Positions 21,497-31,168 of a stretch of DNA of 64,000 nt are shown here, in pieces. Under the pieces are notes generated by a model, which worked only from the letters and a program-made list of their open reading frames with translations, had not been told where the DNA came from and did no database searches. This stretch comes from Phlegmacium glaucopus (Eukaryota > Basidiomycota > Agaricomycetes > Agaricales > Cortinariaceae). The DNA lies in the NCBI GenBank assembly GCA_015039465.1, contig MU130378.1, positions 2,236,570 through 2,300,569 of the forward strand, read 5' to 3'. The translations under genes and the position numbers were made by a program. Positions within the stretch are counted from its first letter, which is position 1. Every line of letters starts with the position of its first letter.

Positions 21497-22725
21497 TTAC
21501 GCTATCATCAATCTAAAGAAATCCTCTGCCTCGCGTTCATGCCCGTCGACGACCATCCGTAGACCCTCCAACACAACTTGTCGCGTCACCTCTTTCTCGC
21601 CCCATTCTACTCGTGCTCCCAGTATACTCAAATGCACCCCCATATGCACAAATGCTCTACGACTTTGCTCTATATCTCGTTCACCTGCTCTTGTATACTC
21701 CTTGAAGAAATGTTCCAACACCAACGTAGCTGTTTCCTGACACACTTCCGGATTGAACCGTCTAAGCATGTGTATCTCCGCACAGAACTGTCCAATTTCA
21801 ACACCCGGTAATCCAGCTTTGGTAAGTTCCCAATCGAGTATATAGAGGTGTTCCAAGTCGCCCTTTTGGTTTAGAGATACCATGATATTACCTGGCCAGA
21901 AATCTCCCATCACGAACTAGGGATAATTTAATAAATGAAACGAATTCCAGTTGAAATAATCATATTACATACCGAATCTTGTGCATCCAACATGGCCTTC
22001 GTAGTCTCTTCCGCCACCTTCTCAACAACCTCCATATCACTCTCCCCAATCTCCAAAACCGGGTCACGCAACTTGGGCAAATTATCCAACCCCTTCAGAG
22101 TCGATACCAACCTCCCATAATATACCCACGACGACATAGCTTTGGCCTGCTCATTGCCTCTTACAGCATTTAACAAATCTACGTTTCCTCGACCCCACTT
22201 ATGCATCCCACCAAGAAACTCTCCGATTGCTGATCCTATTTGTTGGGACATGGGCAGAGAAGCTTTACCTCGTTGCATAAAAGTTTTCAAGTCGATAGAA
22301 TCGGCTCCAGTGTCGTCCATGATGATCACATGGGAGGATTTGTCGAATAGATGGACTTTGGGTACAGTCACGATCGAGTTGGGTGATAGCCAATCGCCGA
22401 CATGTCTAAGCGCTTCTACTTCATAGTCCTGATATCGTTAAACATCTGAGCCCAAAAAAACGAATGCATCGCTCACCTGCCGTTCAAGAGCAAACGCAAG
22501 CGTCCGATAACTCTTCACATATGGTCTCGCATGCTTCAACACCAAGCTATCTCTACCTTCATACGCGTTCGTTAACCGTAACCTAAACACATAATTCGCC
22601 GTTCCTCCTGATAGAGGAATCGCTTCGGTGCTTGCGAATGGGGTTTTGGAAAGATAATCGTGTACACCTTGGGGTATGGTGAGATCGTAACCATCGGGAG
22701 TCAAGTTAGAGGTGTCGGTATTCAT
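21497..22725 (-). CDS. APH/choline kinase-fold phosphotransferase
   Basis: Three exons. Start ATG at 22723-22725 (MNTDTSNLTPDGYDLTIPQG). N-lobe: AIPLSGGTANYVFRLRLTNA with a glycine-rich turn and SLVLKHARPYV containing the likely ATP-binding Lys. After intron 1: DYEVEALRHVGDWLSPNSIV, KVHLFDKSSHVIIMDDTG. After intron 2: FVMGDFWPGNIMVSL, the Brenner-type catalytic motif (M in place of the usual His before GD), and LYILDWELTKAGLPGVEIGQ with the metal-binding Asp. This layout is common in fungal APH-fold proteins related to methylthioribose kinase; the substrate cannot be named. The stop at 21497-21499 lies 27 nt before the Fcp1 start codon on the same strand. Confidence 0.85.
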
Positions 22726-23428
22726 GGATTGAAGATTTTTTTTTGATGCAAGCTTGATTTCAAGTTTGCTTTGTTATAATAGGATCTCATAGCGGTCCCG
22801 CCAAGTACCGGGTTGAAGGAGTCATGCATTGTAGCCGAGAGATGAACCATGCACTGTAACCGAGAGCTGAATCATAGACGGATCCGAGTGTTGTGGTTTT
22901 ATTAAGATTTTAAATACCTTCACGACGCAAACTCAGATATCCAACCAGAAATGACAACGATAAAATCCTATGTTAAATAAACTCTAATATACCTGCTACA
23001 TGATTGAAGGGAAAAGTATGATCTAAACAAGCGACGAAACCAATGGAGAGAGAGAGAGAGAGAGAGAGAGAAAGATGCATACACATACAAAATAGTCTTG
23101 AAAGAGGGTCAAAAAAAAGAGTGACAGAAAAAAATCAATCGGAAACCAAAGATGAACAAGGAAAAGAAGAGAGGGGACATGGGTGTATATATGTATGTCG
23201 CGTTCGAGTTCTATTATGAATGTGGATGAAAAAGCCCATTAGCACAACTGATCGTGACGACCAAACCCCTTACAAAGAAAGAAAACCTCTGCTGTGTGTG
23301 TGCGAAAAAAAAGAAAAGGAAAGGTAGACGCACCCCATTATAGGATAGAATGGAATAGAATGGAAAGGAAAAGAAGGGACTGAAAAAAACTCATGACTCC
23401 CCCACGCCACATCAACTCCTCTCTCCTC
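22726..23428. other. Intergenic region with a GA microsatellite
   Basis: About 700 nt between the APH gene start and the stop of the 785-residue protein gene. Purine-rich. It contains a (GA)n run of about 27 nt at 23045-23071 and the direct repeat TGTAGCCGAGAG/TGTAACCGAGAG near 22828-22868. No gene seen. Confidence 0.6.
23045..23071. repeat. (GA)n microsatellite
   Basis: Uninterrupted GA dinucleotide run in the 3' flank of the minus-strand gene at 23429. Confidence 0.9.
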
Positions 23429-25786
23429 TTAATCTTTAACCTCCCGACTCAACGAGCTCCTTCCGACTCCATCATACGCAACACCCACAATCCTCTCTCT
23501 CCCACCTCCAAGAGCCGTATCCCTCCCTCTCCCCTCCCACATCATCCCACTTCTCCAAATAACATTATGCAATGCTTTCAACCTCAGATACACAGGATTG
23601 CTTACACTCCTGATCCGCCAAATCACAGGACCTTGGTGTGAGAAGAGACAACAAGAAGAAGAGTTTAGGAGAGAAGGATCGGTGGATATGGAAGGATATA
23701 TAGTGTGTAGCTCGGAGAGGGCGTGGAAGCGAAATGGGGAACGAACGGGCATTGGGATAGGCTTGAAAGTTAGACGGTAGGGAAGTGGATCGGGGAGGAC
23801 AGTTCGAGGTGGATCGGAAGGTGAGAAAGGTGATCGGAGTGGAATGTAATTAGGTGAAGGAGGTATTGAGGCACCTAATGTGATACTATTGCTAGCAATA
23901 ATTGTGTCCAACCCCGAGCCCGAACGCTCATCAGACAAAGAGGAAGGTGATCCTGCTTCGCATGAAGACGTATTTAAGAAAGCCGTCACGTCGCGTTGAT
24001 TGACACGATATCCCGGTTCTCTCAACTTACTATCTCCTCGTACGTTCATGCTCGAGTTCGGGTCCAATATATGCGTCTGACCAGAACCAGCCTCCCATTT
24101 CCCAGGTTCTATTGAAGTAGATAGTGCCATATTCACATACGCTTGCTGGAATTCCTTGGCTAGCTCCACGAAGCGGGACACGCGTCGGACAAGACCTGTT
24201 TCTTTAGCCGCTCTGACCGTGCTGGTGCTTCTTCTGCGTCCATGATAGGACATAGGGGATGGTTTGATAGTTTGCGGTGGGTTGGGAGGGAGAGGACATT
24301 CGGAGGATGCAACAGGTGTAAAACGGCTGTGCGGGCTACACGAATGCAGCGGAGAACGGAATCTCGGATTGAAGAGGGTTGAAGTGGTTATCCAAGATTT
24401 TGGACGAGCTGGTAGGGTTCTAGATTTGAACCAACTGGATTTGGAAGAAGACAAAGAGGGTACAGGTGAAGTTGGAGGGGTCACGATATCTGCGGATGAT
24501 GAGGAAGTGGTTGGAGATGAGCCAGCAAAAGACAGCCATGACGATGTGCGGGATATAGAAGCAGAACTTGGGGTTGATGCTATTGAGGGAGCAGGAGATA
24601 GAGGCGAGATTGGAGAAGAGGTAATCGAGCAAGCTAGACAAGGGATAGATCTCCGAGGTTGAGCTTTCTGTTTGCCTTTTCTGTTCCTCCGCTCATCTTG
24701 AGTCCACTTTATTTCGGTGAGGAGAGCATCCAAAAGTTGACGTTCTCTACGTCGGATAGCTTGACTATGAGTTCTGGACGCGGACCTGCTGGTGGAAGGA
24801 CTATGACTCCGAAGTATGAGGTCTTCATTCGAGACTGGGAAAAGAGGACCCTGCATGCTGTCAAGAACAGCTGTAAACGGAATTGACCGGGAGTCGTCGA
24901 AAATAGGGCCACGTAAACGGGGTCTTGAATGGGAGATTGTGGGGGATGCAGGCTTTGGACTGGAAGGGGTAGAAGGGATCATAAAATCATAGACGAATTG
25001 CTCGCTAACTCGTTTTTCCGAGTTGGAAGGGAGATTGTCGTAGCACACAAGTCTTGCTCGGGTGCGTTGGGCGGCTCGTTGAGCTTCGGCGGCAACTGCG
25101 GCTTTTTGGGCACGGTGGCGTTCCTCGTCACGTCTTTGCTGTTGTTCCGACTTTCTCCGGCGGTCTTCCTCTTCCATCCACTTTCTTTCTCGCTGTCTGA
25201 AAGCAGCTAGCCGCTCCTCGCGCATCCTCCGCTTGTGATCATCCCAAATTCTCTCACAGGTTCTGAGGTTCTCAAACCGCCGCCTCTCTTCCAAGCGCTC
25301 CAGTTCCTTTGTCTGCATCTCTTTGATAGCTTTCTCATCCGACTCATCCATCAAACGACCATTAGGGACGAAGCAAAAATCAAAATCCTCGTCTTGAACA
25401 GCGGCAATTCTTGGATCATCGTCTGAAGTAACTTCGATGCCTTTTAGGCGCAGAAGAAGGATTTTCGCGAGGTGAATGTCATCGAGGGCGTAAGCTACGT
25501 GTACTTGATCTTCGAGTGAACGTAGGGGAGAAGCCGGCAAGTCGTAGTAATCGGGTGACATGGATGCTGAACTAGGAGGTGATGGGGAGAAACAGCGTAT
25601 AAATGAAGGCTGACATGCAGCTTTTAGTGGTATGGGAGCAAGAATAGGTAAAATAGGAGGCTGTTGTTGTTGCTGTGCTAGGCGTTCTTCGGAAGCCTGA
25701 CGAGCCAGAGCCAGGCGTTCCTCTGATGCCTGACGAGCAAGGGCAGCGTTAGAGACCTGCCTAGAACGACCTCTTGTTTGTAACAT
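23429..25786 (-). CDS. Conserved-type hypothetical protein, Ser-rich with coiled coil (785 aa)
   Basis: Single long ORF, ATG at 25784-25786; not a family I recognise. Near the N-terminus an 11-residue unit ALARQASEERL is repeated back to back, followed by poly-Gln and a Pro-rich stretch. A short folded-looking part SPDYYDLPASPLRSLEDQVH and VAYALDDIHLAKILLLRLKG follows, then a strongly charged coiled coil from about residue 165 to 245 (TKELERLEERRRFENLRTCE, RRMREERLAAFRQRERKWME). The remainder is Ser/Pro-rich and basic, with RRRSTSTVRAAKETGLVRRV and SRFVELAKEFQQAYVNMALS as the only helix-like block. The C-terminus has hydrophobic and aromatic patches (LFSHQGPVIWRIRSVSNPVY). Base composition is like neighbouring genes. 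Likely a cytoskeletal or scaffold protein, but that is only a guess. Confidence 0.72.
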   Translation of the reverse strand: MLQTRGRSRQVSNAALARQASEERLALARQASEERLAQQQQQPPILPILAPIPLKAACQPSFIRCFSPSPPSSASMSPDYYDLPASPLRSLEDQVHVAYALDDIHLAKILLLRLKGIEVTSDDDPRIAAVQDEDFDFCFVPNGRLMDESDEKAIKEMQTKELERLEERRRFENLRTCERIWDDHKRRMREERLAAFRQRERKWMEEEDRRRKSEQQQRRDEERHRAQKAAVAAEAQRAAQRTRARLVCYDNLPSNSEKRVSEQFVYDFMIPSTPSSPKPASPTISHSRPRLRGPIFDDSRSIPFTAVLDSMQGPLFPVSNEDLILRSHSPSTSRSASRTHSQAIRRRERQLLDALLTEIKWTQDERRNRKGKQKAQPRRSIPCLACSITSSPISPLSPAPSIASTPSSASISRTSSWLSFAGSSPTTSSSSADIVTPPTSPVPSLSSSKSSWFKSRTLPARPKSWITTSTLFNPRFRSPLHSCSPHSRFTPVASSECPLPPNPPQTIKPSPMSYHGRRRSTSTVRAAKETGLVRRVSRFVELAKEFQQAYVNMALSTSIEPGKWEAGSGQTHILDPNSSMNVRGDSKLREPGYRVNQRDVTAFLNTSSCEAGSPSSLSDERSGSGLDTIIASNSITLGASIPPSPNYIPLRSPFSPSDPPRTVLPDPLPYRLTFKPIPMPVRSPFRFHALSELHTIYPSISTDPSLLNSSSCCLFSHQGPVIWRIRSVSNPVYLRLKALHNVIWRSGMMWEGRGRDTALGGGRERIVGVAYDGVGRSSLSREVKD

Positions 25787-27851
25787 GGGTACGAGGGGAG
25801 ATACAGGAACTAGGAAGAGGACATCCTTAACTACTCTCAGATCTTTAATCTTCGGTTTATTCCGCCTTATCCAGCCAATCAGATGTCCCTAATTCAACAT
25901 CCCCGAGTTATACCCGAAGCCACTTACATCACTCTAAAGCGCCCATTCAGAATGATAGCACACGACTCTCTCACAGGATAAGCAAGAAGGAAACGAACTT
26001 TTGGGTTCTTTACAAGCTTACGCGGCCCAATCAAATCAACTCGGAGTAAAACGTAGTCACACGGCGTGCTTTCTGACCTAGATAAACATGGACAATAGAT
26101 ACCGGGGCACAGCTATGTGGCGGTCATTTGTTTTTTTCCTTGAACTTATGTTTTTTTCTCATGTCCCGATACTCTCTTCCCATCTTTGTGCAAAATATTC
26201 GCAGTGTCAGATAAACAGTGCTCCAAGGGAACCAGGTGTTTTCAACAAAGTGCCACTTTACTCTGATAACGATTAAAGCACCCGCGATAACAGAATAAAA
26301 ATATGTTGGATCTGTAAAAGTGCTAGTAGCTCCCGCACCACCGCACCCTAAATTTCTATGAATAACATTTCTGCCCCGATATCCACGAAAAATAGGAACT
26401 CCACTACCTAATGGCTACTTTACTTACATAAGGTGAAAGCATGTGTATAATGTATTGCGGTCGTGCGACTCACCCGAGAGACGCCGTTGCTCCGGATACG
26501 CTTCCTCAGTGTCCCCAACCCGCCTCGAGGTAACACTGCGCTACCGTACACTGCTACCGTACCACACACAGAAACCCACCTTCCCGCCTCGTGTACCTCC
26601 TTCCCAAAATGGGGGTCTTGCTTAATACTATGGCTAGCTATAATTAACAAAGTCTCAAGTCGTGGTTATGAAAAAGACAGGCGTGTCATTAAATAACCTC
26701 GCGCTTTTCACATTTCAAACTCACTTCTGCCTCATGTTCGACCCTAATCGATTTAGAAAAAACACGTTATCCCCTGCAGATAGGACAATGTCCTATGTAA
26801 TGTATATCGTTTAGTTGGTACTATTTGTGAACGGATAAGGATTTTCCATGAACGCTCAAGATCTAGACCCTACTGTGACGGAGGGGCGTCTCTGATGTCG
26901 ATGACTTGGGTTGATATAAATCGTTTCACTTGTATCACTATCTATGGGTAATCTACTTACGTCCGTCAACTCTCCTGCTCTGTCAAAGGTCGTCATCAAC
27001 CAATCACAATTCGTAACACAATCTATATCACTTGCGGCATTTACGAATAAGGAAGTACATCTAGAAACCAACAAAGATCGAGGGGTACACATCTATCCGT
27101 CAACCGTATCGATAACGACACTTGTGTCTGACATATGTGCTCCTTCCTGTTCAAACAGAATCCCGGAATCAGGATTCCGATGTTGAAGGGTCAACAGTCC
27201 ACTTTCATACATATGTTGAGTAGTGCCACAGCAATTCCCCCAAGTGAAAGAACCTGTGTGTATGGGTTGAGCTACTAAGAGCGGTGCCTGGATATATATA
27301 CCGTTACGGCATGTTTTTATGTTCTAGTAGTACGGAAATTTGACTGGCCAATAGACGTATTTGACATACAATGGCGCAGATAAACGCCTGGAAGGACCTC
27401 ACCTGATTTTTTTCTTCTTTGTAGAAAAGCCTGAGGAACCAGAAAACCATATCGGCCAATCCCCCCCCCCACTATCCCCAGAAGAAAGAAAGAGGCGCCG
27501 CTTAGCAGGAGGAATGGGAAGAGTTGCACTCACGGGTAGTTCAAGCTTGAAAGCTTATAACCAAAAAAATGGAAAACTCATGCGTGAGAGTAATGACGTC
27601 GAGAAGGTTGGAGCGGGGAGCGAATTGCTTGACAGATTGGGGCGTGTTTTTGAAATTTGCAAGTGTGCTCATTATGACTCATGAGTGCATGAGCCTCAAA
27701 GGTGAGCCGTCGGAAGATGCGGTATCCATACTTTATCGTGCAGTTTAGGCTTTGCATTTGATTAGCATAATTACACCGTCTGATCGCGAGGGGAAAAAAT
27801 AACAATAACAATTGTTCCCTAGTTTCCCCGGTGTTACAAAGGAGTGACCCT

Positions 27852-27883
<32 letters not shown>

Positions 27884-27929
27884 AACATGAAAACGTTGAA
27901 GAGTGTAACGCCAACAAATATCCGTCAAA
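25787..27929. other. 2.1 kb region without a recognisable gene
   Basis: Lies upstream of the 785-residue protein gene and downstream of the membrane-protein gene. I see no spliced reading frame with family similarity on either strand. Contents: AT-rich 26.0-26.4 kb, mixed sequence 26.4-27.3 kb, a C-run near 27465, and a GA microsatellite at the right end. A non-coding RNA or a fast-evolving small gene cannot be excluded. Confidence 0.4.
27852..27878. repeat. (GA)n microsatellite
   Basis: About 27 nt of GA repeat located 50 nt past the stop of the gene ending at 27930, similar in length and in position (3' flank of a minus-strand gene) to the one at 23045. Confidence 0.9.
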
Positions 27930-29308
27930 TTACCAAGGGAAAATGGATTTCTTTGTAGCTTGTTTCTGTTTCCCTTTGTCGTCACTTGACTTAGACGCCT
28001 TCGCTCCCTCGGCGGCGTTATCGTCTGACGAAGGCGCGCTCCTTTCCTCCTCAGATGCAAGCCGTGGTCCATAAATATCACCAGCATCCCATGACATGGG
28101 TATCAGAGCAACAGGGAGAAGCCAAGTGGCAGTTAACACAACACCATTGCCTACATTCAATCCTTCAGTTCAATATACACGAGCCGGGTCCCGATGTAAG
28201 ACACACCTTTATCAAGAGACTTGACTCTCTCCCAACTCCAAGCAATAAATACTCCAACATAACCGACAACCGGACTCAACGTCTTTAACATCTTAACCGC
28301 CGGTCTAAACTGAACTGGTATCATCATCAAGGGGATTTTGGCAAGCAACCATTTCAACGCGGTCGTCAACATTGCTGCTCTGGCGGTTGCTTTGAGAGAT
28401 GTTCCATTGAGTTTGGCCATGACAGGTGGAGGCAGGTAGAGTCGGTATCCCCACCATGTTGTTAAAAGGGAGAGTTGGGTCGTAGATGGGACCCAGATGT
28501 GTTTTTCTCTGCCTTTTGGAGTTGGAGTTGGGATGGGTCGAGTCGAGCTAGATTTAGAGGTAGAAGTACTCGTTGATCCTCCGATCACTTCTTCAAATTC
28601 AGGAGGGTTGGTCGTAGACGTCGAAGCCGACATAGGATCATCCACATACTCTAAAAGTGTTTCCGACTCTGCAAACTCCAATTGAGAGTCATTGGTAGGT
28701 TCCAACGGAGCATACATCATAAAACCCCCAGGTGCCTCCTCGACAGCGCTTGGAGGTGGGTTTATAGATCCTTCCGAGTCTTTCCAGCCAGTATTAGACT
28801 TTAAACTAGCCAGAATGTTCCATATGCTATGGTGCGGTGTGTTCTTCTCATTTGAATCACTACTCGCAACGTTCGCAGGTTGGCCGTTCATGATTTCTTC
28901 AGAGGAAAGCATTTGGATAAGATTTTTATCCATTTCAGGAGGGACAGGAGAGCCTTGCTTCCCTTCATCTTCTATCGATGGTGGTTGATCGGTCCTGGAT
29001 GGAGCGAGTGAAGCAGCGACTGCGGAAGGCAAGGAAGGAAGGGAGTCGATGAGTGCGCCTATTCGTCTTGCGAAGGAGATGGGAGGTTCTGTTGGCACTT
29101 CTGAGCGCTCAGGAGGAGGAGATGGAGATGTTATAGGTTTAGATCTCTTAGATGGTCCAATACCGTAGGTTTCATCGTCTATTTCCCAAGAGGGTGGTGG
29201 AAAGACTACGGGTGGTGGCCTAGGACCTGTATAAGAATCGACGATTGACTCGCCGAATGATTTGAGATAAGCAATTGCTGATATTTTTTGTTTTGGTACA
29301 GTGGTCAT
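27930..29308 (-). CDS. Putative membrane protein of unknown function
   Basis: Start ATG at 29306-29308 (MTTVPKQKISAIAYLKSFGE). The first 270 residues are Ser/Pro/Glu-rich and probably disordered. The C-terminal third has hydrophobic segments: HIWVPSTTQLSLLTTWWGYR and LYLPPPVMAKL, ARAAMLTTALKWLLAKIPLM with MIPVQF, and LSPVVGYVGVFIAWSWERVK. After one intron (about 28153-28196) comes NGVVLTATWLLPVALIPMSW, then a Lys/Ser-rich tail ending KQATKKSIFPW at 27930. I do not recognise the family. Its start codon is only 14 nt after the stop of the F-box-type gene on the same strand, so it is likely co-transcribed or overlaps its transcript. Confidence 0.7.
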
Positions 29309-29322
29309 TGTTGTTGTAAAGT

Positions 29323-31067
29323 CTACGACTCAGACGAGACATATATCGCATCCATGACCTCCCAGCCAATCACATGCCCACAATTAATTTCATGATCTCC
29401 ATCGCGACCAGCACCAGCAAAACACAACACAGGCGCTTGCGCTTCACACATTCCAAAGGCATCACCATCATCGGGATCAATGTCTACAAGTCCCTCTAAT
29501 CCTTCCTTGAACTCTTCTTCATCCCACTCGGAGTCACCTTTACCAACTAGTCGCATCACTCGCATTCCATTGCATGCACTAGTTCTCATTCTAGCTCGTG
29601 TGACCGCCAACTGAGCAATTCCTTCCCCCCAACCGGCTTCGAATTCCGCACGGATAATAGGATAATTGTCTGTTTTGATCGTAGCCGGTAGTGTTAGTGA
29701 CAAGGACAGCAGACATGGCAACGGTGGAAGTATCCGTATCTTTGGAATGACTTTTTCTTTGGAAGGCTTAGCAGCCCTATCTTTGGGAAGTGATGGTGTC
29801 GACGACGACGATGACGACGATGCTGTTGAATTGGTGCTCGGGGTACGCAAGGAGATAGTAGATGTTGCTAGCCCTTTGCGTCCTGGCTTGGCCTTTCTGG
29901 GTGGACCATTTGCTCCAGTACCTACAGTAGATCCATGATTGCCGCCTGTTGCAACTGGAATATTTCTTGATTCCAACCCAATCTTCAACGACTTCTCTCT
30001 CTCCTTGGCCCTTCTAACACCAATAAGAGCACAACGTTTGCCTAGCGGATTATACTCTCCATCATGCAAATCTCCCCTCAGAATGCCACATCCATCCAAA
30101 ATGATATGTTGAAGCGACGTGAAATAAACCAAGAGCATATCCAGTTCGTTCCCGAGAACACTACACGTTGACAAGTCCAGAAATACAAGGTTCGGGGGAA
30201 TCAGAGCTATTGAAGGATCGTCGGACGCCGCTGGTGTGCATAAAGCACGAGCAACTTGCCTGGCGGGGATTTGAATGCGCAAAGAGGTAAGAGAATGAGA
30301 CAAAGCAGTTGAATGGATAAGGACGGATAGACATGGATCGAGTTGGAAGAATACAAATGGTTGAGCGAATGCTTGTTTTTGTACAATTTGAGGTTCTAGT
30401 GGATCTTGGATAACGGAAAGAGTAGGGAGTGTAACCGTAGGCCAACGGGAGATAGCAAGCAATGTGGAATCGAAATAAGCACCCTGAAAAAACGATCCAG
30501 GTCAGGAAATTGAAATGACGCCATTATTCATAAGATTTACCCTTAGAAACTGGTAATAGTTTGCGTTCTGTACACTTATGTCACGTAGAATCAGAAGGAG
30601 CAAGTTCTGTTGTATAAAGGAAAGATAACTCACTAAGGTTTAAACCTAAGAGACAGATACTTCAATTCAACAAATGGTTTGAGAAATAACTCTTCCAAAT
30701 CTTCAGGTGCAAAATTGTCTGGTCCAATCCATATATTCAGTGTTTGAAGGTTAGGTAACAGGCGAACAAGGTGAAGGATAACATCTGCATCCACCGACCA
30801 ACTTTCGACTGAAAATTCTTTCACCCAAGCTGCAGCTTCTTTCCTAGACGTGTCAACTGGAAGGATTTTTTTTTGCCGAAGACGACGATACAGAAAGACA
30901 GCTTGGGCTGCATATGTGATGCGAATGCTGTGGAAGAGGTGTGAATGTGAAACTGGAGATAATGGAATAGCTCTTGTCACTGATAAGACAGTCTGCTGAA
31001 GATCTGAAGAAGGGACATGACTGAGGATAGAGTCGTAGAGTTCAGTGGGAAGCTTATCAAAAGACAT
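29323..31067 (-). CDS. F-box/leucine-rich-type protein
   Basis: Start ATG at 31065-31067: MSFDKLPTELYDSILSHVPS is a clear F-box opening, followed by SDLQQTVLSVTRAIPLSPVS. LRR-like segments: ADVILHLVRLLPNLQTLNIW, FVELKYLSL, LTSLRIQIPARQVARAL, NLVFLDLSTCSVLGNELDML and YFTSLQHIILDGCGIL. Two introns lie between about 30480 and 30650 (FLRG join at GGT GCT). Then a basic/Ser-rich insert (GPPRKAKPGRKGL, poly-Ser), a further LRR (LPCLLSLSLTLPA), and an acidic end with VLCFAGAGRDGDHEINCGHV and GWEVMDAIYVSSES. A probable SCF adaptor with unknown target. An alternative ATG at 31094 adds nine residues. Divergent from SYO1 with 101 nt between start codons. Confidence 0.78.
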
Positions 31068-31168
31068 GGGATGCACTAATAGAGGCCACAACATTTATTT
31101 TCGCATTACATAAGCTCACTTTCACCTCCAAGAGTCCAACTGCAGGAATCTGGCAATTCTCTTTCCTC
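31068..31168. promoter_or_regulatory. Compact bidirectional promoter (F-box gene / SYO1)
   Basis: Only 101 nt separate the two divergent start codons, so both core promoters and 5' leaders must overlap or be very short. No clear TATA box seen. Confidence 0.6.

Noticed and set aside
21429..21740. Plus-strand ORF spanning the APH-FCP1 gap
   Set aside because: Antisense to both genes, basic low-complexity translation typical of a shadow frame.
27361..27684. 107-codon plus-strand ORF in the 2.1 kb gap
   Set aside because: Low-complexity, no family similarity, no splice continuation; not enough to call a gene.
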